DNA of 64,000 nucleotides from assembly GCF_033100795.1 (NCBI RefSeq), contig NZ_JAWLVI010000004.1:186001-250000 (forward strand), written 5' to 3'. The position numbers and the translations under genes were made by a program. The DNA is from Pseudothioclava sp033100795. GTDB lineage: Bacteria > Pseudomonadota > Alphaproteobacteria > Rhodobacterales > Rhodobacteraceae. Shown here in pieces: positions 41,449 through 49,970 of the stretch. The first letter of the stretch is position 1. Each line of letters starts with the position of its first letter. Below the pieces are notes generated by a model. The model had not been told where the DNA came from. It did not search any database and was given only the letters and a program-made list of their open reading frames with translations.

Positions 41449-42018
41449 GCCTGACTTTGCAAAAACGCATCTGCCCCGAGCCTTCGATCTCGACGGGGGC
41501 AGGGGTGAGGCAGGCCATCTGTTCCAGCTCATGCCTCAGGATTTCATCTCCGACAGGGTCGCCGAGTATGCTGCTTTCAGTCATCGCCTCGCCTATAGGG
41601 GGCCATGGAAAGCCAATCCGATCGGGTGGCGTCAAGCAGGCGGTGTTGCAGCTCGGTCAGGCCGGTCTCGGGGTTCGGGAAACGTCCGGCCAGCCGCGTG
41701 AAAATCCGCGCTGTCGTGTCATCCTGCTTTGAAATTTCACTATGCGCGGGAAGCTTGGACGGCCAGCCACAGAGCGCATGCGTTCTCCATGTCTTCGGCG
41801 GTGATCGGTTCGGCCGGAAATTCGCGCTTGGGATCGTCACATAGAAGTGTCTTGCAGATACCTTTGCCGCGTTCCTTTTTCAGATCGTCAAAGCGACACA
41901 GGCGAATGCGTTCGTGACTGATGCCCATACGGTGCAGATCGGCAAGCGTATACCAAAGGCAGGCCTGCGCGCGGGGGGAGGGATCGGCCCATAGCTCGAT
42001 CTGGTCTGCCTGTGGCAA
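41417..42018 (-). pseudogene. DUF1835-like protein gene, frameshifted and N-terminally truncated
   Basis: Three successive minus-strand segments in three different frames read as one protein: 42018-41740 (PQADQIELWADPSPRAQ, then LWYTLADLHRMGISHERIRLCRFDDLKK), about 41735-41577 (TTARIFTRLAGRFPNPETG, then LTELQHRLLDATRSDW) and about 41584-41417 (LGDPVGDEILRHELEQMACL, then TPAPVEIEGSGQMRFC). The order and content match the C-terminal two thirds of DUF1835/DUF3658-type proteins. At least two frameshifts and a missing N-terminus make it non-functional. Confidence 0.6.
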
Positions 42019-42180
42019 CAGATCTTCGGCTTACCTATGCTGGCGAGACCCTGAAAGAGCGGCTTTTCAGCAGGTAAGGAAAAGGGGGGCGCCCGTCCCA
42101 GTCAACGGATTAAAGCGCGGCGTGCGAATGCGAAACGCTCGACGAAACCCCGACAGGACAAATAGCCACCAGACAGGGCT

Positions 42181-43170
42181 TCAGGTGCGGCGCAGCGCGG
42201 CCAGCATATCCTGCGCGGCCGCTGCGGGGGCCGAGTGACCCTCGGCGACCGCGTTGCCCAGTTCGACCATCCGCGCGCGGATTTCAGGATCAGAGTGGAG
42301 CCGCGCCAGAAGTCCCTCGCGCACCTCGGCCTCGAACCAGTGGCGCGCCTGTTCCGCACGCAGGCGGGCAAAATGCCCGTTCTCACGCCGCCAGTCGGCC
42401 AGTGCGGTCATCTCGTCCCACGCTTTTTGCAACCCGTTTTCCTCAAGCGCGGAAACGGCCAGCGCTTTGGGGAAACCCTCGGGGTCTTGCTGACGCTTGC
42501 GCAAGAGCCGCAGCGCGCCTGCGTAATCCGAAACTGTGCGCATCGCTGCGGGTTTCAGGTCGCCATCCGCCTTGTTCACAAGGATCATATCGGCCATTTC
42601 CATGATCCCGCGCTTGACGCCTTGCAGCTCATCCCCGCCCGCAGGCGCCATGAGCAGAATGAACAGATCGGTCATTTCAGCGACCAGCGTTTCCGACTGG
42701 CCGACCCCCACGGTCTCGATCAGCACCACGTCAAAACCCGCCGCCTCGCACAGCGACACCGCCTCGCGCGTGCGCCGCGCCACGCCACCAAGCTGCGCCT
42801 GACTGGGCGAGGGGCGGATAAAGGCGTTCGGGTCGCGCGAGAGGCGTTCCATCCGCGTTTTATCCCCCAGAATAGACCCGCCCGAGCGCGCCGAAGACGG
42901 GTCGACCGCCAGCACCGCCACCTTCAGCCCCTGCGCTGTCAGCAGCATCCCGAAGCTCTCGATGAAGGTAGATTTGCCGACCCCCGGCGTCCCCGACAGA
43001 CCGATCCGCAGCGCCTGCCGGCCCGCGCCCGCCAGTTCCTCCAGCAAAGCCGTCGCCTGAGCCCGATGGTCTGCCCGCCCCGATTCCACCAGCGTGATGG
43101 CCCGCGCCAGCGACCGGCGATCTCCGGCCAGAATTTTGGTCGCCATATCGGGGGGAAGCTGTGCGGTCAT
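42181..43170 (-). CDS. meaB: MeaB/ArgK-type GTPase, methylmalonyl-CoA mutase chaperone
   Basis: 329 residues from the ATG at 43170 (GAGG 6 bases upstream); a TTG at 43209 in the same frame has no RBS. G1 loop GLSGTPGVGKSTF, AVDPSSARSGGSILGDKTRM, IETVGVGQSE (G3) and LVNKADG (G4) are intact. It protects and reloads the B12-dependent methylmalonyl-CoA mutase; the mutase is not in the window. Length is normal. Confidence 0.92.
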   Translation of the reverse strand: MTAQLPPDMATKILAGDRRSLARAITLVESGRADHRAQATALLEELAGAGRQALRIGLSGTPGVGKSTFIESFGMLLTAQGLKVAVLAVDPSSARSGGSILGDKTRMERLSRDPNAFIRPSPSQAQLGGVARRTREAVSLCEAAGFDVVLIETVGVGQSETLVAEMTDLFILLMAPAGGDELQGVKRGIMEMADMILVNKADGDLKPAAMRTVSDYAGALRLLRKRQQDPEGFPKALAVSALEENGLQKAWDEMTALADWRRENGHFARLRAEQARHWFEAEVREGLLARLHSDPEIRARMVELGNAVAEGHSAPAAAAQDMLAALRRT

Positions 43171-43304
43171 CTGGGCCTCGGACGTTGCAATTCCATCTGC
43201 CTCTGACAAAACCGTCAGAGAATGTGAACGGGTTTGGGTTTCTTGCCCTCTCCGCGCGGTGTATGTCCAGAGTGGATGCGTTTTTCTTCAGGAGCCTCCC
43301 GCCC

Positions 43305-44039
43305 GTGACCAGTTCTTTCGCCCGACTATCCCGCCCGCTTCTGGCCCTTGTGCTGGCTTGCGCCCTGACGCCCGCAAGCGCCGAAACCATCGACGACAAG
43401 ATCGAGTTCGATGTTGTGCTCAAGGGGATTCCCGCTGGACGCCTTGCGATCAACGGCAGCCGCAACGAGACGCACTATTCCGCCGCGGGAGTTCTGGAAA
43501 CGACGGGCCTCGCCGCGATGCTGCGCAAGGTGCGCTATACCGCGCGGGTGAACGGCGCGATCTCGAACGGGTTTGTGCCCGCACAGTACACCGAGACGGC
43601 CGACACCCCCTCGCGCAATACCGTGTTCAACATGACCTACGCCAATGGCACGCCGGTCAAGGTAAAGCGCACCCCGCCCCGCCCCCCGAAGGCGCGCGAT
43701 GTCGCCCCCGCGACGCAGGGCGGCACGCTTGATCCGCTCAGCGCGCTCTATCTCGTATTGCGCGATGTCGATGCGGGTGCGGCCTGCAATTTCTCGACCT
43801 TTATGTTCGATGGCGCGCGGCGCACACGGGTATCTATCGGCCCGCCCGAACCTGACGGAGAAGGCGTGACCTGCGCGGGCGAGTATCAGCGCCTGGACGG
43901 GTTCTCGAAAAAGGACATCGCCAAGAAACGCCGCATGGCCTTTACCCTGACCTACCGCCCGACCAAGGACGGTCGCCTGCAAGTCACCCGCGTTGCGACC
44001 GACACAATCTATGGCCAAGGGCGGCTGGAACGGCGATAA
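43305..44039 (+). CDS. DUF3108 periplasmic protein
   Basis: 244 residues. The GTG at 43305 (AGGAG upstream, spacing 10) gives a signal peptide LLALVLACALTPASA. The DUF3108 domain follows: DDKIEFDVVLKGIPAGRLAING, YSAAGVLETTGLAAMLRKVRYTARVNG, ending TRVATDTIYGQGRLERR. Periplasmic beta-rich protein of unknown function. An ATG further upstream lacks a signal. hrpB follows within 7 bases. Confidence 0.8.
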   Translation: MTSSFARLSRPLLALVLACALTPASAETIDDKIEFDVVLKGIPAGRLAINGSRNETHYSAAGVLETTGLAAMLRKVRYTARVNGAISNGFVPAQYTETADTPSRNTVFNMTYANGTPVKVKRTPPRPPKARDVAPATQGGTLDPLSALYLVLRDVDAGAACNFSTFMFDGARRTRVSIGPPEPDGEGVTCAGEYQRLDGFSKKDIAKKRRMAFTLTYRPTKDGRLQVTRVATDTIYGQGRLERR

Positions 44040-44046
44040 GGCCGGT

Positions 44047-46497
44047 GTGAGTGACCAAACGACTCTTCCCATTGACGAGGCTCTGCCGGGGCTGATCTCT
44101 GCGCTTCGTGCGCGGGGAGTGGCGGTGCTTATGGCGCCGCCCGGCGCGGGGAAAACCACGCGCGTTCCTTTGGCCCTGCTCCCCGAGGTGACGGGCAAGA
44201 TCGTCATGCTGGAACCGCGCCGCCTCGCTGCCCGCGCCGCCGCCGAGCGGATGGCGGAAACCTTGGGCGAACCCGTCGGCCAGACCGTCGGCTACCGTAT
44301 TCGCGGCGAGGCGAAAGTATCAGGCGTCACGCGGATCGAGGTCGTGACCGAAGGCATACTGACCCGTATCCTGCAATCCGACCCCGAGCTTTCGGGCATC
44401 GGCTGCGTGATTTTCGACGAGTTTCACGAACGCAGCCTGAATGCCGATCTTGGCCTTGCGCTGACATGGGAGGTGCGCGGCGCGCTGCGTGACGATCTGA
44501 AACTGGTCGTCATGTCGGCCACGCTGGACGCCGAACCCGTCGCGGTGCTTCTGGATGATGCGCCGGTTGTGGTTTCCGAGGGCCGCGCCTTCCCCGTCGA
44601 GACCCGCTGGCTGGACCGTCCCAGTGACCGCTCGATGCGGTTCGAGGGTGCACTTGCCGGGCTGGTCGAACAGGCGGTTGCCGAAACCGAGGGTGGCGTT
44701 CTGGTGTTCCTGCCGGGCGAGGGCGAAATCCGCCGCGTCGAGGCATTGCTCAAACCCTGCCTGCCCGCAGGCGTCGCGCTGCGCCCCCTCTTTGGCGCGA
44801 TGGAGTTTGCCGCCCAACGCGCGGCGATCACCCCTGCCGCAAGCGGGCGCAAGGTGGTTCTGGCTACCTCGATTGCCGAAACCTCACTGACCATTCAGGA
44901 CATCCGCACCGTCGTAGATGGCGGGCGCGCGCGGCGCCTGCGGTTCGATCCGGCGTCGGGCATGGCGCGCCTTGTGACCGAGCGCGTCAGCCGCGCCGAG
45001 GCCGAGCAACGCCGCGGCCGCGCGGGCCGTGTCAGCGAAGGGGTGTGCTACCGCCTTTGGGCCAAGGGCGAAGAAGGCGCCCTGCCCGCCTTCGCGCCGC
45101 CCGAGATTCAGGTTGCCGATCTGGCTGGGCTGGCGCTTGATCTGGCGCTTTGGGGCACGGACGGGGCAGACCTTACCTTCCTGACGCCACCGCCCGCCGC
45201 CGCAATGGCCGAGGCCCGCGCCCTTCTGACCGAGCTTGGCGCGCTAAAGGTCAGCCGCATAACCGACCACGGGCGGGCGCTCGCGCGCCTGCCGTTGCAC
45301 CCGCGCCTTGGCCATATGCTGCTGACCGCCGGCCCCGATGCCGCCCCCCTTGCCGCGCTGCTGGCGGAACGCGACCTGCTTAAGGGCGCACCGGTCGATC
45401 TGTCTCTGCGCCTTGAGGCCTATCACGATCCGAAGCGGTTCGAGGCCGCGCACCCCTGGCCAATCCATCGCGGCACGCTTGAACGCGCGCGGCAAGAGGC
45501 CAAACGCCTTGCCCGCATGACAACCGTCCCCGCGCAGCGCTATTCCCCCGCCGAGATGGCAGCCCTTGCCTATCCCGACCGCATCGGCCTGCGCCGCACG
45601 GGCGATGCGCCGCGTTATGTGCTGTCGGGCGGCAAAGGGGCTGTCGCGCCAGAGGGCGACGCGCTTGGCACCTGCCGCCTGATCGTCGCAACCGACCTTG
45701 ATGGCGACCCGCGCGAAACCCGCATCCGGCAAGGGATACGAATTTCCGAAGCCGAAGTCCGCGCTCTTTTTGCTGATCAGATCGGGTGGCAAAACATCTG
45801 CGACTGGTCAAAACGCGAGGGCCGCGTCATCGCCCGCACGCAGGAACGGTTCGGCGCGCTGGTGCTGGCCGACCGCCACTGGAAAGATGCCCCACCCGAG
45901 GCGCTGGCATTGGGCGCGCTTGAGGGGCTGCGCCAGATCGGGTTGGGGCTGACGCCCGCCGCGCGCCGCTTTCAGGCCCGCGTGGCGCTCTTGCGCGCGC
46001 AGGGTGGCGATTTCCCCGACCTCTCGGACGCAGCGCTTCTGGAGCAGGGCGAGGCGCTGCTTTGCCCCTATCTGCGCGGCAAACGCACCGAAGGCGATCT
46101 GCGCAATCTTGATCTGACCGATGCGCTTCGCGGCGCGCTGACCTGGGAGCAATTGCAAGAGCTGGACCGCCTTGCCCCCGCGCATTTCACCACGCCACTG
46201 GGGCGCAAGGTGCCCATCGACTACGGCGCAGAAACCCCCTCGATCGAGCTACGCCTGCAAGAGCTGTTCGGCGTTACGGTTCATCCGACCGTCGGTCCCG
46301 AACGCCTGCCGCTGCGCATCACGCTGCTGTCGCCGGGGCAAAAGCCGATACAGGTGACGATGGACCTGCCGGGCTTTTGGGAGGGCAGCTACGCCGATGT
46401 CCGCAAGGATATGCGCGGGCGCTATCCGCGCCACCCCTGGCCCGAAGACCCGCGCGAGGCCGATCCGACACTGCGCGCCAAACCCCGCGGAACCTGA
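44047..46497 (+). CDS. hrpB: ATP-dependent helicase HrpB
   Basis: 816 residues from the GTG at 44047. DEAH/RHA helicase: motif I APPGAGKTTRVPLA (about 32-45), Ia LEPRRLAARAAAERMA, II FDEFHERSL, III MSATLDAEPV, VI EQRRGRAGRVSEG, then HA2 and the HrpB C-terminal domain ending with YPRHPWPEDPREADPT. E. coli HrpB has no firmly defined role; it is thought to act in RNA processing. GTG start 7 bases after the DUF3108 stop suggests co-transcription. Confidence 0.93.
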   Translation: MSDQTTLPIDEALPGLISALRARGVAVLMAPPGAGKTTRVPLALLPEVTGKIVMLEPRRLAARAAAERMAETLGEPVGQTVGYRIRGEAKVSGVTRIEVVTEGILTRILQSDPELSGIGCVIFDEFHERSLNADLGLALTWEVRGALRDDLKLVVMSATLDAEPVAVLLDDAPVVVSEGRAFPVETRWLDRPSDRSMRFEGALAGLVEQAVAETEGGVLVFLPGEGEIRRVEALLKPCLPAGVALRPLFGAMEFAAQRAAITPAASGRKVVLATSIAETSLTIQDIRTVVDGGRARRLRFDPASGMARLVTERVSRAEAEQRRGRAGRVSEGVCYRLWAKGEEGALPAFAPPEIQVADLAGLALDLALWGTDGADLTFLTPPPAAAMAEARALLTELGALKVSRITDHGRALARLPLHPRLGHMLLTAGPDAAPLAALLAERDLLKGAPVDLSLRLEAYHDPKRFEAAHPWPIHRGTLERARQEAKRLARMTTVPAQRYSPAEMAALAYPDRIGLRRTGDAPRYVLSGGKGAVAPEGDALGTCRLIVATDLDGDPRETRIRQGIRISEAEVRALFADQIGWQNICDWSKREGRVIARTQERFGALVLADRHWKDAPPEALALGALEGLRQIGLGLTPAARRFQARVALLRAQGGDFPDLSDAALLEQGEALLCPYLRGKRTEGDLRNLDLTDALRGALTWEQLQELDRLAPAHFTTPLGRKVPIDYGAETPSIELRLQELFGVTVHPTVGPERLPLRITLLSPGQKPIQVTMDLPGFWEGSYADVRKDMRGRYPRHPWPEDPREADPTLRAKPRGT

Positions 46498-46514
46498 ACG
46501 GGCGCACGCGCCCG

Positions 46515-46549
46515 ACGCAAGGCGGGGGTTCGATGCCCCCGGCTTGCGT
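46515..46549. terminator. Hairpin between hrpB and cutA with T-arm-like tip
   Basis: ACGCAAG-GC-GGGGG pairs with CCCCC-GG-CTTGCGT (one mismatch), loop TTCGATG. The 17-base tip GGGGGTTCGATGCCCCC is identical to the hairpin at 27742-27758. It lies between convergent genes, so a terminator role is likely even without a T-run. Confidence 0.65.
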
Positions 46550-46557
46550 GCCCGGCT

Positions 46558-46869
46558 TCAAGAGGTCTGCGCGATCACCCAGTCCCGATACGCCGCGTTC
46601 ACCATCACCTCATCGGCGGCAATCAGCGGCACCTCATAGGGGTGCAAACGGGCGACCTCGGCCATCACAGCCTCGCGCAGATCAACCCGCGTTTTCAGCC
46701 AAAGCTGCGTCTCGTCCGAGACCTCACGCGCGCCCCGCCAGACATAATGCGATTCAAACACCGACCCGATATTCGCACAAGCCACCAACCGCGCCTCCAG
46801 CAACCCCGCCGCAATCGCGCGGGCCTCCTCGGGGGTGGCGGTGTAGGTGAGCAGGCGGAGGATGGTCAT
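46558..46869 (-). CDS. cutA: Divalent-cation tolerance protein CutA
   Basis: 103 residues, trimeric PII-like fold. LEARLVACANIGSVFESHYVWRG (about 24-46), LWLKTRVDL, ARLHPYEVPLIAADEV (about 74-89) are the family blocks. Binds copper in vitro; physiological role unsettled. It converges with hrpB. Upstream (3 bases) begins the AT-rich RelA/SpoT islet. Confidence 0.93.
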   Translation of the reverse strand: MTILRLLTYTATPEEARAIAAGLLEARLVACANIGSVFESHYVWRGAREVSDETQLWLKTRVDLREAVMAEVARLHPYEVPLIAADEVMVNAAYRDWVIAQTS

Positions 46870-46872
46870 TCT

Positions 46873-48135
46873 TTATACTAAGTCCCGAATTTCTCTATTC
46901 TTCTTTATATCAAGAGAGATGGGGTCATCTCCGATGATAAAGCCTCGGCCTCTTAAAAGCTCCAATGAATCGTGAAATGTTGCAACATTCTGGCAAAAAT
47001 GGTTCTTTAAGGTGTCTACTTTAATGTTCTTTTTTCCCCATCGACCTTGGCGATTTAAAGTAGATAGAATACGTCTAGCCCCCACATCCATCGACATCCG
47101 CGCGGAAAGCCCGATGATTGCGTTTTCCATTTCCTCAAGCGCGTTACTGTGATGTTCAATACCAAAATAATGACTGTGCGTATGCTTAACCGAAGAGATG
47201 TCGGAAGAGCCGATCATAACAACTTCGTACTTGTCTTCTTCCAAGTATTGCGACTCATACTTCTGATACGCCTCGACAGCCTCATCGGCATGACGTTTGA
47301 CCACATCCCAGAGGCAAAAGTTTCCGTCCCTCCAATCAAAAACAAGAATCCAATTATTAAATTCACTTTCGGAGCCTTTCTCAACCTCTGTTAATGTCTT
47401 GATGATATTCTCATTAACATAGCTAGAAAGCACACCTCGCCTTGTTGACTGGCCGATTATAGCTTCTGCAAGCTCTCGGTGACGCTGTAGTTCAATTTCT
47501 TTTTCGGAAGTTATGCGTCGATCTTGCTCAATAAAGTGCAGCGCATCAGAGAATAACTTAAAATAGTGAAGAACTTCTGCGTCACCTTCCTGTTCTTTTA
47601 AGCGCTTCCCATAAATGACGGATGTGCGTTCAATGCTTTCCGACCAGTAGTGCTGAAGGCGGCTGCGGATTTGAAGCTCCATCATCCGCCCCTCATGCTT
47701 CAAAATAAAGTGGAACGCTCTATACCCAGAGTCGTCTCTGCCCCAGTCTCGATAATCTGTTTCACGGACAATTTCATACGCGGAATTACAAGAGATTGTT
47801 TCGAGCAGATAAGAAATTAGTTTGTTTGCATCTTCATTTGTCTCGACAACAATACGGCAGCCACCAATGTCCTGAAGCTGAGACAAGCGAACACTAAATC
47901 GACGGAGTTTACGCAGTATTTGCGGGCGTCTCTTTAAACGCTGTGCGATATAGTATTGTTGGCCATAATTTTGGAGCCAACTTTGAATATCTAATGTGAG
48001 TTTAGTAAGCGGTTCCAAATGCGCTTTACGAAAATCTTCAAAAATATAGTCAAGTTCGAGCGAGAGTTCATCATACACCCGCCCTTTATCACTCAACACT
48101 TTTCCGGCTTTATCAATTTTTGACTTCGAGATCAT
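46873..48135 (-). CDS. RelA/SpoT-domain protein (small alarmone-synthetase-like), AT-rich islet
   Basis: 420 residues from the ATG at 48135. About 41-185 form a RelA/SpoT nucleotidyltransferase domain: AQRLKRRPQIL (ATP-binding R-x-K), LSQLQDIGGCRIVV (catalytic Asp), DSGYRAFHFIL (the Y-R-x-x-H block) and MELQIRSRLQHYW (E-x-QIR). All key positions look intact. No HD hydrolase domain is present. The C-terminal ~235 residues (FNNWILVFDWRDGNFCLWDVVKRH, HTHSHYFGIEH) are unrelated to TGS/ACT domains. The gene is far more AT-rich than its surroundings and uses rare codons, indicating recent acquisition. Housekeeping alarmone control or a toxin/phage-defence role are both possible. An ATG at 48159 is an alternative start. 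Confidence 0.8.
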   Translation of the reverse strand: MISKSKIDKAGKVLSDKGRVYDELSLELDYIFEDFRKAHLEPLTKLTLDIQSWLQNYGQQYYIAQRLKRRPQILRKLRRFSVRLSQLQDIGGCRIVVETNEDANKLISYLLETISCNSAYEIVRETDYRDWGRDDSGYRAFHFILKHEGRMMELQIRSRLQHYWSESIERTSVIYGKRLKEQEGDAEVLHYFKLFSDALHFIEQDRRITSEKEIELQRHRELAEAIIGQSTRRGVLSSYVNENIIKTLTEVEKGSESEFNNWILVFDWRDGNFCLWDVVKRHADEAVEAYQKYESQYLEEDKYEVVMIGSSDISSVKHTHSHYFGIEHHSNALEEMENAIIGLSARMSMDVGARRILSTLNRQGRWGKKNIKVDTLKNHFCQNVATFHDSLELLRGRGFIIGDDPISLDIKKNREIRDLV

Positions 48136-48189
48136 GTTGCCCAATCTTTTAATCACCATCTGATCTGCAAGACGTGCAAGAAACAATAA

Positions 48190-48213
48190 CCTCCGCACAT
48201 CACTGTGCGGAGG
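48190..48213 (-). terminator. Terminator after ettA
   Basis: CCTCCGCACA pairs perfectly with TGTGCGGAGG around TCAC; the minus strand continues TTATTGTTTC. It ends the ettA message and insulates the AT-rich gene, which must have its own promoter in the remaining ~50 bases. Confidence 0.8.
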
Positions 48214-48243
48214 CTACAACTCTAAGCTGCGCGGGTAAATGGG

Positions 48244-49899
48244 TTACCGCGAGAACTTCTTGTATTTCACCCGCTTGGGCTCGACCGCATCGGGGCCGAG
48301 GCGACGGATTTTGTCTTCTTCGTAGGCCTCGAAGTTGCCCTCGAAGAACTCGACATGCGCGTCGCCCTCGAAGGCGAGGATGTGGGTGCACAGGCGGTCA
48401 AGGAAGAAGCGGTCGTGCGAGATGATGATCGCGTTGCCCGCGAAATCCTCGATCGCCGCTTCCAGCGCCTGCAGGGTTTCCACGTCAAGGTCGTTGGTCG
48501 GTTCGTCCAGAAGCAGCACGTTGCCGCCCTCTTTCAGCAGCTTGGCCATGTGGACGCGGTTGCGCTCACCACCCGACAAAAGGCCCACTTTCTTCTGCTG
48601 GTCGCCGCCCTTGAAGTTGAACGCGCCGCAATAGGCCCGGCTGTTGATCGAGGCGTCACCCAGAACGATCTGTTCGGCCCCGCCCGAGATTTCCTCCCAG
48701 ACGGTTTTATTCGCATCCAGCGCGTCGCGCGACTGGTCGACATAGGCCAGCTTCACCGTATCGCCCAGTTCGACCGTGCCGGTATCGGGCTTTTCCTGAC
48801 CGGTAATCATGCGGAACAGCGTCGATTTACCGGCGCCGTTCGGGCCGATCACACCGACAATCGCACCCGGCGGGATCGAGAGCGACAGGTTCTCGATCAA
48901 CTGCTTGTCACCGTAGTGCTTGGACAGGCCTTCGACCTCGATCACCTTACCACCCAGACGCGGGCCGTTCGGGATGATGATCTGGGCGCGGCCAACGCGC
49001 TCGCGTTCGGACTGGTCAGCCATCTTTTCATAGGCCGAGATACGCGCCTTGGATTTCGCCTGACGGGCCTTGGCACCGGCGCGGATCCATTCGAGTTCTT
49101 TCTCAAGGACCTTCTGCTTGGCCTTATCCTCGCGGGCCTCCTGCTCCATCCGCTTGGCTTTCTGCTCCAGCCACGCCGAATAGTTGCCCTCGTAGGGAAT
49201 GCCCCGGCCGCGGTCGAGTTCAAGAATCCAGCCGGTGATGTCGTCAAGGAAGTAACGGTCGTGGGTCACGCACAGGATCGTGCCCTTATACTCGATCAGG
49301 TGCTTTTGCAGCCAGGCGATGGTTTCCGCGTCAAGGTGGTTGGTCGGTTCGTCGAGAAGCAGCATGTCGGGCGCCTCAAGCAGCAGCTTGCACAGCGCGA
49401 CACGGCGGCGCTCACCGCCCGAGAGGGTGGCGACATTGGCATCGTCCGGCGGGCAGCGCAGAGCCTCCATCGCAACGTCGATCTGGCTGTCAAGATCCCA
49501 AAGGTTCTCGGCGTCGATCTCGTCTTGCAGGCGCGCCATCTCGTCGGCGGTCTCGTCCGAGTAGTTCATCGCCAATTCGTTATAGCGATCCAGCTTGGCC
49601 TGCTTGCCCGCAACCCCCAGCATCACGTTGCCGCGCACATCAAGGCTTTCGTCAAGCTGCGGCTCTTGCGATAGGTAGCCCACCTTCGCATCCTTCGCGG
49701 CCCATGCCTCGCCGGTGAAATCCTTATCCACGCCCGCCATGATCCGCAGAAGCGTCGATTTACCCGCGCCGTTGACACCAACGACACCGATCTTCACGCC
49801 GGGCAAGAAGGACAGACGGATATTTTCAAAGCATTTCTTACCGCCCGGATAGGTCTTGGAGACGCCATCCATGTGGTAGACATATTGATACGAGGCCAT
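48244..49899 (-). CDS. ettA: Energy-dependent translational throttle EttA (ABC-F)
   Basis: 551 residues with two ABC domains and no membrane part. Walker A GVNGAGKST and GPNGAGKST, signatures LSGGERRRVAL and LSGGERNRVHM, Walker B LLLDEPTNHLD and LLLDEPTNDLD, linker (PtIM) rich in Lys/Arg/Glu between. Binds the ribosomal E site and gates elongation according to ATP level. The start MASYQYVYHMDG is the family N-terminus; an earlier in-frame ATG adds six residues. Confidence 0.95.
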   Translation of the reverse strand: MASYQYVYHMDGVSKTYPGGKKCFENIRLSFLPGVKIGVVGVNGAGKSTLLRIMAGVDKDFTGEAWAAKDAKVGYLSQEPQLDESLDVRGNVMLGVAGKQAKLDRYNELAMNYSDETADEMARLQDEIDAENLWDLDSQIDVAMEALRCPPDDANVATLSGGERRRVALCKLLLEAPDMLLLDEPTNHLDAETIAWLQKHLIEYKGTILCVTHDRYFLDDITGWILELDRGRGIPYEGNYSAWLEQKAKRMEQEAREDKAKQKVLEKELEWIRAGAKARQAKSKARISAYEKMADQSERERVGRAQIIIPNGPRLGGKVIEVEGLSKHYGDKQLIENLSLSIPPGAIVGVIGPNGAGKSTLFRMITGQEKPDTGTVELGDTVKLAYVDQSRDALDANKTVWEEISGGAEQIVLGDASINSRAYCGAFNFKGGDQQKKVGLLSGGERNRVHMAKLLKEGGNVLLLDEPTNDLDVETLQALEAAIEDFAGNAIIISHDRFFLDRLCTHILAFEGDAHVEFFEGNFEAYEEDKIRRLGPDAVEPKRVKYKKFSR

Positions 49900-49970
49900 A
49901 GGGCACCTTTCGCGCAAAGACTTTCTGGGTTTGGGGCTAGATACGGGAAAGCGGCGCGCGAGGAAAGGGG

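Noticed and set aside
46524..46540. TTCGATG loop considered as part of a tRNA gene
   Set aside because: Only the T-arm-like hairpin is present; no acceptor, D or anticodon arm can be built around it, and the same holds at 27742.
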